Positions 52,470-64,000 of a DNA stretch of 64,000 nucleotides are shown piece after piece. Numbering within the stretch: position 1 is the stretch's first letter; every line of letters starts with the position of its first letter. Below the pieces are notes generated by a model that saw only the letters and a list, made by a program, of their open reading frames with translations, was not told where the DNA came from and did no database searches. The position numbers and the translations under genes were made by a program. Origin of the DNA: Demequina pelophila (GTDB lineage: Bacteria; Actinomycetota; Actinomycetes; Actinomycetales; Demequinaceae); the NCBI RefSeq assembly GCF_000971175.1, contig NZ_BBLY01000007.1, positions 62,001 through 126,000 of the forward strand, in the 5' to 3' direction.

Positions 52470-53837
52470 TCACGGCGTCGGGGTGCGCGCGTCGTAGTCC
52501 CGCCACGCGCGATTCGCGCGCGTGAGGATCGCGACCAGCGCGATGATCGCGACCCCGCCCAGCAGCGGCGGGAACCACAGCGCCACCACGGTGGCCAGCA
52601 CGCCGGCGTACATGTCGCCCAGGCGCGGCCCCCCGGTCACCACCACGATGAACACGCCCTGCATGCGGCCACGCATGTGATCGGGCGCCGCCTGCAGCAT
52701 CATGGTCTGGCGGAAGATCGCGCTCACCTCGTCCGTCGCGCCCATGCCGATCATGCACGCCGCGAGCGCGAGCAGGGCGCCCCCGTGGATGCCGGCCCAG
52801 CCCGGCTCGGCGGGGTGCTCCGAGCGCGACAGCGCCAGCGCGACCACGCCGAACACCATCGCGAAGACCCCGAACGCGGTGATCGCCCGCGAGATCGCGA
52901 TGCCGTGCCGGTGGACGTGCGCCACCGGCCCGGAGAACAGGCTCGCGAGGAGGGTGCCGATGGCACCGGCCGCGGTGAGCAGGCCCACCGCGAGCGGGCC
53001 GCCGCCCACCACCGTCGCCCCGAGCGCCGGGAACAGCACATATGGCCGGAAGAACGTCATCGCGACGATGTCGAGGATGAAGCTCATGCGCAGGTTGGGC
53101 GCCCGGCGCAGGAAGCCGATCCCCTCGCGCAGCATCGCCCAGCCGGCCTGGGCGCGCTCTCCCAGGCGCGGCAGGGACGGCAGCATCCACACGCCCAGGA
53201 AGCCCGCGGTGAACAGCACCGCATCGATCGCGAACGTCCACACGAACCCCACCGCCGCCACGAGCACGCCCGCGAGCGCCGGGCCTACCGTGAACTGCGC
53301 CCCGATCGACATGCCGTGCAGCGCGCTCGCCCGCGACAGCAGCTCGGGCGGCAGGATGCGCCCCACGACGGCCGACCGGGTGGTGCCGGTGATGGTCGCC
53401 GCGACGGCATGAATGGTGGTGACCACCAGGAACGGCCACGCCTCCGCGCGCCCGCCCGACTGCTGCGCGACCACGTCCCAGACCGAGAGCGAGACCAGGC
53501 CCAGCGTCGCCACCCAGGAGGTGATCGAAGAGGCGATGAGCAGCCGCCGGCGGTCCATCACGTCCGCGAGCATCCCGCCCCACAGGCCCGCGATGATCAT
53601 GGGGACGAGCGCGGTGCCGCCCACCAGTCCGACCATGAAGGTCGACTCGGTGATGTCGTAGATCTGCAGGCCCACCGCGACGATCGACATCTGGGCGCCG
53701 ACGCCCGCGATCGCGCCGCCGAGCCACAGCCGCGCGAAGGCGGGGCTCGCCCGGAGCGGCGTGAGGTCCACCAGGCGCCGGCGCCGGGGCGCCGGGCGGT
53801 CGTCGGCGCGCTCCGCCTCGTCCGCCCGCTCGGTCAC
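52470..53837 (-). CDS. MFS transporter, enterobactin-exporter-like
   Basis: A 455-aa 12-helix transporter with a basic cytoplasmic N-terminus (RPAPRRRRLVDL). Motif A-like GMLADVMDRRRLLIASS follows helix 2; GRMQGVFIVVVTGGPRLGDMYAG marks the second half. It shares the EntS-like layout with the MFS at 50482 but is clearly diverged. The GTG start is 6 nt after TAGACT (leaderless). Substrate unknown. It is divergent from pepN. Confidence 0.85.
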   Translation of the reverse strand: MTERADEAERADDRPAPRRRRLVDLTPLRASPAFARLWLGGAIAGVGAQMSIVAVGLQIYDITESTFMVGLVGGTALVPMIIAGLWGGMLADVMDRRRLLIASSITSWVATLGLVSLSVWDVVAQQSGGRAEAWPFLVVTTIHAVAATITGTTRSAVVGRILPPELLSRASALHGMSIGAQFTVGPALAGVLVAAVGFVWTFAIDAVLFTAGFLGVWMLPSLPRLGERAQAGWAMLREGIGFLRRAPNLRMSFILDIVAMTFFRPYVLFPALGATVVGGGPLAVGLLTAAGAIGTLLASLFSGPVAHVHRHGIAISRAITAFGVFAMVFGVVALALSRSEHPAEPGWAGIHGGALLALAACMIGMGATDEVSAIFRQTMMLQAAPDHMRGRMQGVFIVVVTGGPRLGDMYAGVLATVVALWFPPLLGGVAIIALVAILTRANRAWRDYDARTPTP

Positions 53838-53843
53838 GACCCG

Positions 53844-53849
53844 AGTCTA
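53844..53849 (-). promoter_or_regulatory. -10 box TAGACT for MFS gene
   Basis: TAGACT, CGGGTC, GTG on the minus strand; 6-nt spacing of a leaderless start. Confidence 0.5.
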
Positions 53850-53955
53850 GGGCGCTGCCGCGCACGAACCGGGGCCGATGCACCGCCCCCTCTCCCCCGC
53901 ATCGTCCCGTGCCGTGCGGAGGCACCGCCTTCCGGCGCGTGAAAGAATTCCCGCC

Positions 53956-56553
53956 ATGCCAGGTACCAACCTCACCCGCGCCGAGGCCGAGGCCCGCGCC
54001 GCCCTTGTCACCGTCGACTCGTACGCCGTGTCGCTCGACCTCACCACCTCGGAGGAGACCTTCCGGTCCGTCTCCACCGTCCGCTTCGCCGCCACGGCCG
54101 GTGCGTCGACCTTCATCGACCTCATCGCGCCGAGCGTCGAGCGCATCGTCCTCAACGGCGTCGAGCTCGACCCGGCCGCGCACTTCGCGGACAGCCGCAT
54201 CGCGCTGCCCGACCTCGCCGCGGACAACGAGCTCGTGATCGACGCGACGTGCGCCTACATGAACACCGGCGAGGGCCTGCACCGCTTCGTCGACCCCGAG
54301 GACGGCGAGGTGTACCTCTACTCGCAGTTCGAGGTCGCGGACACCCGTCGCGTGTTCGCCGTGTTCGAGCAGCCCGACCTCAAGGCCGCCTTCACCTTCT
54401 CCGTCACCGCCCCCGAGCACTGGCACGTGCTGTCGAACTCGCCGGCGACCCGGACCGGCGTGGACGGCTCGGTCGAGATCGCGGGCCAGGCGCGCGGCGT
54501 CGCGCGCTGGGACTTCTCCGCGACCACGCGCATCCCGTGCTACGTCACCGCGATCGTCGCGGGCCCGTACCACGAGGTGCAGGGCTCGGTGGAGTCGCGC
54601 AAGGGGACCCTGAGCGCCAACGTGTACTGCCGCAAGGCGCTCGCGGAGTTCCTCGACGCGGACGTCATCCTGGACGACACGCAGCGCGGCTTCACCTTCT
54701 TCGAGGACAAGTTCCAGATGGACTACCCCTTCGAGAAGTACGACCAGATCTTCGTGCCCGAGTTCAACGCGGGCGCGATGGAGAACGCAGGCTGCGTCAC
54801 GTTCCTCGAGGACTACGTGTTCCGCTCCAAGACCTCGCAGGCGCGCATCGAGCGCCGCACCGTCACCGTGCTGCACGAGCTCGCGCACATGTGGTTCGGC
54901 GACCTGGTGACCATGAAGTGGTGGAACGACCTGTGGCTCAACGAGTCGTTCGCGGAGTTCGCCTCGACGCTCGCGACCGCCGAGGTCACGCGGTACAAGA
55001 ACGCCTGGGTGAGCTTCAACTCGCTCGAGAAGTCGTGGGCGTACCGCCAGGACCAGCTGCCCTCGACCCACCCGATCATGGCGGACATCAAGGACCTCGA
55101 GGACGTCGAGGTGAACTTCGACGGCATCACCTACGCCAAGGGCGCGTCCGTGCTGCGCCAGCTGGTCGCCTACGTGGGACAGGACGAGTTCTTCGCGGGC
55201 GTCGCCGAGTACTTCCGCAAGCACCACCACGGCAACACGACCCTGCGCGACCTGCTGGTCGAGCTCGAGGCGACCTCGGGCCGCGACCTGTCCGAGTGGT
55301 CGTCCGTGTGGCTGGAGAAGGCCGGCGTCACGACGCTGCGCCCCTCGATCGAGACCGATGCGCACGGCACCGTCACGTCGTTCGCCGTGCTCCAGGAGAC
55401 CCCGGCCGAGCACCCCACGCAGCGCCCGCACCGCATCGGCATCGGCTGCTACGACCTGGTCGACTCCTACGACGGCGGCAAGGCCCTGGCGCGGACCACC
55501 TACCTCGAGGTGGACATCGACGGCGCCCGCACGGAGATCGCCGACCTGGTGGGCCGCTCGCGTCCGGCCCTGGTGCTGCTCAACGACGGCGACCTCGCGT
55601 ACGCCAAGGTGCGCATGGACGAGGTGTCGCTCGCGACGGCCGCCGAGCACGTGGGCACCCTCGACGCGCTGCCGCGCTCCATGGTGCTCGCCAACGCGTG
55701 GGACATGACCCGCGACGCGGAGATGCCCGCCCGTCAGTACGTCGACCTGGTGCTGCGCACCATCGGCGCGGAGACCGAGTCGACCGTGGTGCTCATGCTG
55801 CTGCGCCAGCTGTCGACCGCGCTGTCGCTGTACGTCGCGCCCGCCGTGGCGGACGAGACCCAGACGGCCGCGGCACGCGAGCTGTGGCAGCTCACCGTGG
55901 CCGCCGCGCCCGGCTCCGACGGCCAGCTCCAGCTGCTCAAGGCGTTCGCGTCGCTCGCGACCACCGAGGCGATGCACGAGACGATCGCCGCGGTGCTCGA
56001 GGGGCGCCTGGCGCTCGAGGGGCTGCCGGTGGACTCCGACCTCGCCTGGGACCTGCTCACCGCGCTGGTGGCCGGCGGCCGCGTCGAGGACATCGCGATC
56101 GAGCTCCAGCTCGCCAAGGACGCGACCGCGTCGGGTGAGCGGCGCGCCGCGCACGCCCGCGCCGCGATCGCGACCCCCGAGGCCAAGCGCACCGCGTGGG
56201 ACGCGCTGGTCAACGCGGAGAAGGACCTGCCCAACGCGCTGCAGTACGCGGCGACCGCGGGCTTCAACGACGTGCAGGACACCGCGCTGCTCGAGCCCTT
56301 CGTCGACGACTACTTCGCCTCGATCCGCCGGATCTACGAGACCAAGACGAACGAGATCGCCACGAACCTCATCGAGGGGCTCTACCCGGTGCTCCTCGCG
56401 GGCCGCGTCGAGGACCTCCAGGCCAAGGCCGATGCCTGGCTCGAGTCCAACGCGGACGCGCACGACGCCCTCAAGCGCCTGGTGGTCGAGGGCCGCGACG
56501 GCGTGCGCCGCGCCCTGGCCGCGCAGGCCGTGGACGCGGGGTACTCGGCCTAG
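53956..56553 (+). CDS. pepN: Aminopeptidase N (M1 family), first copy
   Basis: An 865-aa zinc aminopeptidase. Substrate motif FNAGAMENAG, zinc site HELAHMWFGDLVTMKWWNDL with the third ligand in LNESFAEF, and catalytic Tyr in DGITYAKG. The C-terminal half is the helical ERAP-like domain (LRTIGAE...LLRQLSTAL...LLTALVAGG). No signal peptide, so cytoplasmic. It lies 176 bp before a second pepN of exactly the same length. The start follows CGTGAAAGAATTCCCGCC. A GCATCGTCCC motif starts 57 bp upstream. Confidence 0.95.
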   Translation: MPGTNLTRAEAEARAALVTVDSYAVSLDLTTSEETFRSVSTVRFAATAGASTFIDLIAPSVERIVLNGVELDPAAHFADSRIALPDLAADNELVIDATCAYMNTGEGLHRFVDPEDGEVYLYSQFEVADTRRVFAVFEQPDLKAAFTFSVTAPEHWHVLSNSPATRTGVDGSVEIAGQARGVARWDFSATTRIPCYVTAIVAGPYHEVQGSVESRKGTLSANVYCRKALAEFLDADVILDDTQRGFTFFEDKFQMDYPFEKYDQIFVPEFNAGAMENAGCVTFLEDYVFRSKTSQARIERRTVTVLHELAHMWFGDLVTMKWWNDLWLNESFAEFASTLATAEVTRYKNAWVSFNSLEKSWAYRQDQLPSTHPIMADIKDLEDVEVNFDGITYAKGASVLRQLVAYVGQDEFFAGVAEYFRKHHHGNTTLRDLLVELEATSGRDLSEWSSVWLEKAGVTTLRPSIETDAHGTVTSFAVLQETPAEHPTQRPHRIGIGCYDLVDSYDGGKALARTTYLEVDIDGARTEIADLVGRSRPALVLLNDGDLAYAKVRMDEVSLATAAEHVGTLDALPRSMVLANAWDMTRDAEMPARQYVDLVLRTIGAETESTVVLMLLRQLSTALSLYVAPAVADETQTAAARELWQLTVAAAPGSDGQLQLLKAFASLATTEAMHETIAAVLEGRLALEGLPVDSDLAWDLLTALVAGGRVEDIAIELQLAKDATASGERRAAHARAAIATPEAKRTAWDALVNAEKDLPNALQYAATAGFNDVQDTALLEPFVDDYFASIRRIYETKTNEIATNLIEGLYPVLLAGRVEDLQAKADAWLESNADAHDALKRLVVEGRDGVRRALAAQAVDAGYSA

Positions 56554-56611
56554 CGACCCCGTCCCTCGCGCCGCGTCGCTCCCCACGCGACGTCGGCCCA
56601 CCGCCCGGACT

Positions 56612-56654
56612 CGGCCCCGGGCTCCCCGAAATCGTTTCGGGGGGCCCGGGGCCG
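56612..56654 (+). terminator. Terminator between the pepN copies
   Basis: CGGCCCCGGGC-T-CCCCGAAA and TTTCGGGG-GGCCCGGGGCCG form a long stem with a TCG loop, followed by TTCTC. Each pepN should therefore be a separate transcript. Confidence 0.75.
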
Positions 56655-56729
56655 TTCTCATGCGCCCGGGCGCCCTACCCGACCACCCGTCCCACGCATC
56701 GTCCATCCAGACCTGGAAGACTCACCCCC

Positions 56730-59327
<2,598 letters not shown>

Positions 59328-59352
59328 CGCCTTCCCGCGCCTTCCCCGCCGC

Positions 59353-59449
59353 GGACACTCCGCACGGATTCTGAGGCGACACGCCGGGCGCGAGCCCCCG
59401 AACGGGGCCCGCGCCCGGCGTGTCGAGCCGAGATCCGTGCGGAGTGTCC
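59353..59449. terminator. 97-bp nested inverted repeat between convergent genes
   Basis: Outer arms GGACACTCCGCACGGAT (59353-59369) and ATCCGTGCGGAGTGTCC (59433-59449) are a perfect 17-bp pair. Inner arms CGACACGCCGGGCGCG (59377-59392) and CGCGCCCGGCGTGTCG (59410-59425) are a perfect 16-bp pair, with CCCCG/CGGGG inside. It separates convergent pepN and malQ; likely a bidirectional terminator or cruciform. Confidence 0.7.
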
Positions 59450-59494
59450 AGAGTTCAGCGGCCGGCGTCCAGCGTCCGGCGGCCAGGGCTCGGG

Positions 59495-61651
59495 TCAGTC
59501 CGCGTCGCGCGCGGCCTTGATCGCCCGGAACAGGCGCCGGGCGCGCGGGTGCTCGAAGATCTCGTCGAGCAGCACGGGCACGCCGTTGCCGTCGGTCACG
59601 GGGATGCACCAGTTGGGGTACTCCGTGTCCGTGCCGGGCATGTTCTGCGCGCGGCGGTCGCCCACGGCGTCCGTGATCGCGATGCCGGTGAGCAGCGCGG
59701 GGCTCTCGAGCACCCAGCGGTGGAGCCCGGCGATGAGCTCCTCCTCGGTCGGGTCCTCGGGCACCCAGCCGCGCTCGCGCATGATCCCCACGTAGGCGTC
59801 GCGCTCGCGGGCGGCCTCCGCGCGGGCCTCCTCGACGGTTCCGCCCAGCATGCCCAGCTGCTCGCGCAGCGTGACGTGGTCGCCCGCGAGGTACGCCGCG
59901 GTGGGCGGGAGATCGTGGGTGGTGACGGCGGCGAGGGTGTCCGCGCGGTAGTGCTCGGGCAGGCGCGGCGTGCCGTCGTCGTGGCGCTCGAACCAGGCGA
60001 TCGAGCAGCCGAGCAGCCCGCGCTCGTGGAGGTACTCGCGCACCCACGGCTCGACGGTGCCCAGATCCTCGCCGATGACCAGCGCGCCGGCGCGGTGCGC
60101 CTCGAGCGCGATGATGCCGATGAGCGCCTCGTGGTCGACGTACATGTACACGCCGTCCAGCGGCAGGTGGCCGTTGGGCACCCACCACTGACGGAACATG
60201 CCCAGCACGTGGTCGATGCGCAGGGCGCCCGCGTTGCGCACGGACGCCCGCACCATGTCGCGGAACGGCAGGTACGCTGCGGCCTCGAGGGCGCGCGGCT
60301 GCCACGGCGGGATGGACCAGTCCTGGCCCAGCGCGTTGTAGAAGTCCGGCGGCGCGCCCATGGACATGCCCTGGGCGAGCACGCGGCGGAAGGCCCACGC
60401 GTCGGCACCCTCGGGGTGCACGCCCACGGCCAGGTCGATCATGACGCCGATGCTCATGCCGGCCCGGCGCGCGACGGACTGCGCCCGCTCGACCTGCTCC
60501 TCGGCGATCCACTGCAGCCACGCGTAGTAGAGGACGCGGTCCGCGTGCTCGTCGCGCCACCGGGCCACGGCGGGCGACGTGGGCGAGTCGAGCTCCTCGG
60601 GCCACGCGACGCCGCGGTGAGCCTCCGCGATGGAGCACCACGTCGCGAAGTCCTCGAGCGAGGAGCCCTCGCGCAGGCAGAAGGCCTCGAACAGGGCCTC
60701 GCGGCCGGCCGAGCGCGGCGCGCGGAACACCTCCTCCAGCGCGACGGACTTCGCGCGCCAGAGGGTGTTGCGATCGATGTTCTCGGAGCTGGCGTTCGCC
60801 CGCTGCGGCCGCTCGGCCTCCCAGCCGAGCACCGCGCGGCGCTGCGAGGGCAGGTACGCGACCTCGGGGATGTCCTCGACGCGGATGTACAGCGGCGACA
60901 GGTAGCGCTTCGACGTGGGCAGGTAGGGCGAGTTCGCGATGGGGGCGACCGGCTCCGTCGCGTGCAGCGGGTTGATGAGGACGAAGTCCGCGTCCGCGCG
61001 GGACTTGCCCAGCGCGCACAGGTCCGCCAGGTCGCTCAGGTCGCCGATCCCCCACGAGCGCTCGGAGCGCAGCGAATACAGCTGCGTGGTGAGGCCCCAG
61101 GGGCGCTTGTTCGTGACCTCCGAGGGCACGTCCAGGCGGCGCGGGGTGACGACCACGTAGCCGCGTCCGCGGCGGCCCTTGGTCTTGCCCTCGATGCGGT
61201 GCCACCCGAGCGGCAGGTCGCCGGGAATCTTGAACGTGGCACGGCCGACGCGGGTGCCGCCCACCTTGCGCGGCTCCACCCAGCGGTCGAGCTGCTTGAG
61301 CTTGCGCCGCTCGCCCGACTCGAGGTGGATCTTCACGGAGATGGAGTCGCCGTCGACCACGTGGGCCGGGATCTCGGCCGAGTCGCCCTCGCGCAGGACC
61401 GTCACGGGAGGCACCAGGCGGCTCCAGCGTTGGTCCTCGAGCGCCTCGAGCGAGCGCGCGCACGCCTCGTCCGACGAGGCGTCGAGCCCGATCGCGGTCA
61501 GGGCCGCACGAATGGCGGCGGCGGAGCACGTCACGAACGTGCCGTCGATGGCGTGGTAGTCGACCGAGACGCCGCACGCACGGGCCAGCGCGGCCAGCGC
61601 CTCCGACGGCATCTCGCGCTCGACCTCAGGAGCGTCAGTCACGCCCTCCAT
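59495..61651 (-). CDS. malQ: 4-alpha-glucanotransferase (amylomaltase)
   Basis: A 718-aa GH77 enzyme. Residues about 1-160 are an N-terminal accessory domain; the catalytic barrel begins near [25 protein letters not shown]. The nucleophile Asp is in [15 protein letters not shown], the acid Glu in [10 protein letters not shown] and the third Asp in TTHDLPP. It disproportionates maltodextrins in glycogen and maltose metabolism, and fits with the GH13 glucosidase 15 kb away. The start is uncertain: ATG at 61651 used, an in-frame GTG 9 nt later follows GGAGGGC. Confidence 0.93.
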   Translation of the reverse strand: MEGVTDAPEVEREMPSEALAALARACGVSVDYHAIDGTFVTCSAAAIRAALTAIGLDASSDEACARSLEALEDQRWSRLVPPVTVLREGDSAEIPAHVVDGDSISVKIHLESGERRKLKQLDRWVEPRKVGGTRVGRATFKIPGDLPLGWHRIEGKTKGRRGRGYVVVTPRRLDVPSEVTNKRPWGLTTQLYSLRSERSWGIGDLSDLADLCALGKSRADADFVLINPLHATEPVAPIANSPYLPTSKRYLSPLYIRVEDIPEVAYLPSQRRAVLGWEAERPQRANASSENIDRNTLWRAKSVALEEVFRAPRSAGREALFEAFCLREGSSLEDFATWCSIAEAHRGVAWPEELDSPTSPAVARWRDEHADRVLYYAWLQWIAEEQVERAQSVARRAGMSIGVMIDLAVGVHPEGADAWAFRRVLAQGMSMGAPPDFYNALGQDWSIPPWQPRALEAAAYLPFRDMVRASVRNAGALRIDHVLGMFRQWWVPNGHLPLDGVYMYVDHEALIGIIALEAHRAGALVIGEDLGTVEPWVREYLHERGLLGCSIAWFERHDDGTPRLPEHYRADTLAAVTTHDLPPTAAYLAGDHVTLREQLGMLGGTVEEARAEAARERDAYVGIMRERGWVPEDPTEEELIAGLHRWVLESPALLTGIAITDAVGDRRAQNMPGTDTEYPNWCIPVTDGNGVPVLLDEIFEHPRARRLFRAIKAARDAD

Positions 61652-61694
61652 CCTGCCACGCATCAGGGTCGATGCATGGAGCAAAGGTCACGGC

Positions 61695-61700
61695 TACTGT
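61695..61700 (+). promoter_or_regulatory. -10 box TACTGT for the mscS-glbO-tesB operon
   Basis: TACTGT, GGGCCC, GTG at 61707: 6-nt spacing of a leaderless start. Confidence 0.5.
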
Positions 61701-61706
61701 GGGCCC

Positions 61707-62816
61707 GTGCTACCTGTGATGACGTCCGCCTCGTCCGAGCCCGAACCGACCGCATCGGCCGTCCCCACGGTCGACGAGCTCCAGGAGCAGGCGCGGGAAT
61801 GGCTCACCAGCATCGAGACCGGCGCCATCGGCCTCGCGATCGTGGCGGTGCTGCTCGTCATCGGCTGGTTCGTGGGCCGCGCGCTCATCAACGGCGTCAC
61901 CGTGGGCATCGAGCGGGGCGCCCCCTTCCAGGACGCGCGCACGCGCAAGGCCCTGCGCCGGGCCCGGATCCCCGTCGCCGAACCCGAGACCATGGAGCTG
62001 CGCCTCGAGGCCGAGCGCCGCCGCCAGCGCGCCGCAACCCTGCGCCGGGTGCTCAACTCGGCGCTCGCGGTGGTCCTCGTGGGCATCGGCATCCTGACCC
62101 TGCTCACCACCCTGGGCATCCCCGTGGGGCCGATGCTCGCGTCCGCCGGCATCGTCGGCGTCGCCCTGGGCTTCGGCGCCCAGTCGCTCGTCAAGGACAT
62201 CCTCTCCGGCGTCTTCATGCTCATCGAGGACCAGTACGGCGTGGGCGACGTGGTGGACCTGGGCGAGGCCACCGGCGCGGTCGAGGAGGTGGGCCTGCGC
62301 TCCACCCGGCTGCGCTCGCTCGACGGCACGGTCTGGTACATCCCCAACGGACAGATCGCCCGTGTGGGCAACATGACCCGCATGTGGTCGCGCGCCCTCA
62401 TCGAGGTGCGGTTCGCCTACGACACGGACGTCGAGGCCGCACGCACGGCCATGCTCGACGCCGTCGAGTCGGCCCGCCACGAGTCCGACGAGGTCGCCGC
62501 CAACATCCTCGCCGAGCCCGAGGTCGCCGGCGTCGAGTCCCTCGAGTACAACGCGGTCATGCTGCGCCTCCTGGTCCAGGTCAACCCGGCCACGCAGTGG
62601 GACATCATGCGCGAGGTGCGCCGCGAGATGCGCCGTATCTTCTCCGAGCGCGGCATCGAGCTCGCGGTCCCCGGCGACGCGATGGTGATGGACGCGAAGA
62701 CCCCCAAGGTCAAGGTCGAGCTCCACGACGGCAAGCGCCCGTCCGACCACCACCAGCCCACCGACGACTCGGGCAAGCCCCTCCCTCCCCCGAACGACGC
62801 GGACGGCGACGAGTGA
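61707..62816 (+). CDS. MscS-type mechanosensitive channel
   Basis: A 369-aa membrane protein. Helices near residues 40-60 ([17 protein letters not shown]) and 118-140, then the pore helix [28 protein letters not shown]. The beta domain has [37 protein letters not shown]. It releases solutes upon hypo-osmotic shock. The charged C-terminal tail ([16 protein letters not shown]) is disordered. It is the first gene of a three-gene overlapping operon; the leaderless GTG is preferred over an ATG 12 nt later. Confidence 0.9.
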   Translation: MLPVMTSASSEPEPTASAVPTVDELQEQAREWLTSIETGAIGLAIVAVLLVIGWFVGRALINGVTVGIERGAPFQDARTRKALRRARIPVAEPETMELRLEAERRRQRAATLRRVLNSALAVVLVGIGILTLLTTLGIPVGPMLASAGIVGVALGFGAQSLVKDILSGVFMLIEDQYGVGDVVDLGEATGAVEEVGLRSTRLRSLDGTVWYIPNGQIARVGNMTRMWSRALIEVRFAYDTDVEAARTAMLDAVESARHESDEVAANILAEPEVAGVESLEYNAVMLRLLVQVNPATQWDIMREVRREMRRIFSERGIELAVPGDAMVMDAKTPKVKVELHDGKRPSDHHQPTDDSGKPLPPPNDADGDE

Positions 62817-63247
62817 GCTCTCCCGGCCCGAGCATCGTCCCCGGTCAGGCCGCTGCCCAGCAGTCCTTCTTCGACACCGTGGGCGGCCACGCGACCTTCG
62901 ACGCGCTGGTGCGCGACTTCTACGCGGGCGTCGCGCAGGACCCGGTGCTGCGGCCCATGTACCCGGAGCAGGACATGGAGGGCGCGATCGAGCGCCTCAC
63001 CCTGTTCCTCGAGCAGTACTGGGGCGGGCCCACGACCTACTCCGAGACGCGCGGCCACCCGCGCCTGCGCATGCGCCACCTCCCCTTCCGCGTCGACGCG
63101 GACGCGCGGGACCGGTGGATCGCGTGCATGCGGGCCGCCGTGGCGAACCGCGCGCTCGCGCCCCTGCACGAGGCGACGCTCATGGACTACCTGGAGCGCG
63201 CGGCGCATTCGATGGTGAACTCGGCCGGGCCGAGCGAGGAGGCATGA
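62813..63247 (+). CDS. glbO: Truncated haemoglobin, group II (GlbO-like)
   Basis: A 144-aa haem protein. Core features: [56 protein letters not shown] with Tyr CD1-like residues, proximal His in RMRHLPF and Trp G8 in RDRWIACM, all typical of trHbO. It probably handles O2, peroxide or NO. The first 15 residues ([16 protein letters not shown]) are an extension encoded by a GCATCGTCCC motif copy. The GTG start overlaps the mscS stop (GTGA). Confidence 0.9.
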   Translation: MSSPGPSIVPGQAAAQQSFFDTVGGHATFDALVRDFYAGVAQDPVLRPMYPEQDMEGAIERLTLFLEQYWGGPTTYSETRGHPRLRMRHLPFRVDADARDRWIACMRAAVANRALAPLHEATLMDYLERAAHSMVNSAGPSEEA

Positions 63248-64000
63248 TGGAGGACGTCTGGGCGGACGATGCGATGGCCGGGGGCCTCGCGGCCCTTCAG
63301 TTGCGGCGCACGTCCGAGACGGGATTCGAGGGCGACTCGCTCCCCATGCCCGGCGGGCGCGTCTTCGGCGGCCAGGTGCTCGCCCAGGGCCTGCTCGCCG
63401 CGGGCGCCACGGTGGACGAGGACCGGCACGTGCACTCGCTGCACGGCTACTTCCTGCGCGCCGGCGACGCGTCGAAGCCGCTGCAGTTCGAGGTCGAGGT
63501 GCTGCGCGACGGGCGCTCCTTCTCCGCGCGGCGCACGCACGCGCTGCAGGAGGGCCGGCCCATCCTGTCGATGATCACGTCCTTCCAGGTGGATCAGGAG
63601 GGGCCCGAGCACGCGGCGGTGATGCCCGAGGTTCCCGGGCCCGACGAGGTGACCTCCGGCATCGAGGTGCTCGCGCCGTTCGCCGGGCATCCCTCTGCCG
63701 ACTTCTGGCTCACCAGCGCGCCGTTCGACGTGCGGCACATCGAGGGGTCGATCTTCACCGGCCCCGACGAGAGCCGCGGCACCTTCCAGCACACCTGGAT
63801 GCGCACGCGCAGGCCGGTCGAGGGCAGCCAGCTCATGCATCGCGCGCTCCTGGCCTTCGGCTCGGATCAGGTGATGCTCGAGCCGCTGCTGCGCCGCCAC
63901 GGCGCGTCGTGGGCCACCCGCGAGATCGCGATCGCCAGCCTCGACCACGCGATGTGGTGGCACCGGCCGGTGCGCGCGGACGAGTGGCTGCTGTTCGTCC
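63244..64000 (+). CDS. tesB: Acyl-CoA thioesterase II (TesB-like), 3' partial
   Basis: At least 252 aa of a double-hotdog thioesterase; the frame remains open at the window end. Motifs: [45 protein letters not shown] and, in the second domain, [19 protein letters not shown] with the catalytic Asp. It hydrolyses acyl-CoAs. The ATG overlaps the globin stop (ATGA). The N-terminal ADDAMAGG contains a near-copy (CGGACGATGC) of the recurrent motif. Confidence 0.9.
   Translation, partial: MMEDVWADDAMAGGLAALQLRRTSETGFEGDSLPMPGGRVFGGQVLAQGLLAAGATVDEDRHVHSLHGYFLRAGDASKPLQFEVEVLRDGRSFSARRTHALQEGRPILSMITSFQVDQEGPEHAAVMPEVPGPDEVTSGIEVLAPFAGHPSADFWLTSAPFDVRHIEGSIFTGPDESRGTFQHTWMRTRRPVEGSQLMHRALLAFGSDQVMLEPLLRRHGASWATREIAIASLDHAMWWHRPVRADEWLLFV

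Noticed and set aside
52408-56706. A 1432-codon minus-strand open frame opposite pepN and the MFS gene
   Set aside because: It is a composition shadow: GC-rich codon usage on the opposite strand removes stops. It has no recognisable domains, and the opposite-strand and in-frame genes are clear M1 peptidase and MFS genes.

Overview
The window is about 64 kb of very GC-rich chromosomal DNA (roughly 70-74% G+C by eye). It looks like a high-GC Gram-positive actinobacterium, probably a Micrococcales relative of Cellulomonas or Demequina. The reasons are tandem clpP1-clpP2 with clpX nearby, a trigger factor near tRNA-Pro and tRNA-Gly genes, Eis-like acetyltransferase, truncated haemoglobin O, RskA-type anti-sigma factor, DUF3558-like lipoproteins, frequent GTG/TTG starts, and many starts with a TAnnnT -10 box 6-7 nt upstream (leaderless transcripts). 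The genus is an inference. No prophage, CRISPR array, IS transposase or rRNA operon was seen.

Layout. 1-9.6 kb: a lipase-like hydrolase cut by the window edge, an SDR and DHA2 exporter, an RraB-like protein, a Cys-rich micro-protein behind a CsoR-type palindrome, a PH-domain protein, a TM2 protein, arginine deiminase, and an ABC-2 export operon. 9.9-20.8 kb: a membrane alpha/beta-hydrolase, a sulfide:quinone oxidoreductase with a 47-aa partner gene and a CsoR/CstR-like operator, a holin-family membrane protein, a K+/H+ antiporter, an AhpD-like protein, a degenerate ECF sigma/anti-sigma pair, and valS. 20.8-28.4 kb: an inverted-repeat-flanked endonuclease-like gene, then the protein-quality-control genes clpX, clpP2-clpP1 and tig with two DUF4190 paralogues. 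28.45-30.13 kb: a small islet (orphan AbiEi-like gene plus Phd/RelE toxin-antitoxin pair) bounded by a 15-nt direct repeat of the tRNA-Pro 3' end. 30.1-39.6 kb: two tRNAs, two aldo/keto reductases, SRPBCC proteins, a polycysteine leader peptide followed by cysK-cysE, dps, a CoA-binding protein, an Eis-like GNAT and rpiB. 39.7-64 kb: M13 peptidase, lipoproteins, GH13 glucosidase, ABC exporter, trmL, MarR/ClC, AraC/MFS, a second MFS, two tandem pepN genes of identical length, malQ, and the overlapping operon mscS-glbO-tesB (tesB runs off the end).

Cross-cutting signals. The 10-mer GGGACGATGC occurs 24 times exactly (12 on each strand), mostly between genes, where well under one copy is expected. 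It often sits within about 120 bp upstream of start codons, including clpP1, clpX, tig, valS, arcA and pepN, and in a few genes it has become part of a protein terminus. A second repeat of about 55 nt has three copies, two of which flank the endonuclease-like gene in inverted orientation. Sulfur metabolism recurs: SQR and a Cys-rich micro-protein with related palindromes, and a polycysteine leader before cysK-cysE.

Method limits: function calls rest on motif recognition by reading, without database searches. Counts and pairings were made by hand.
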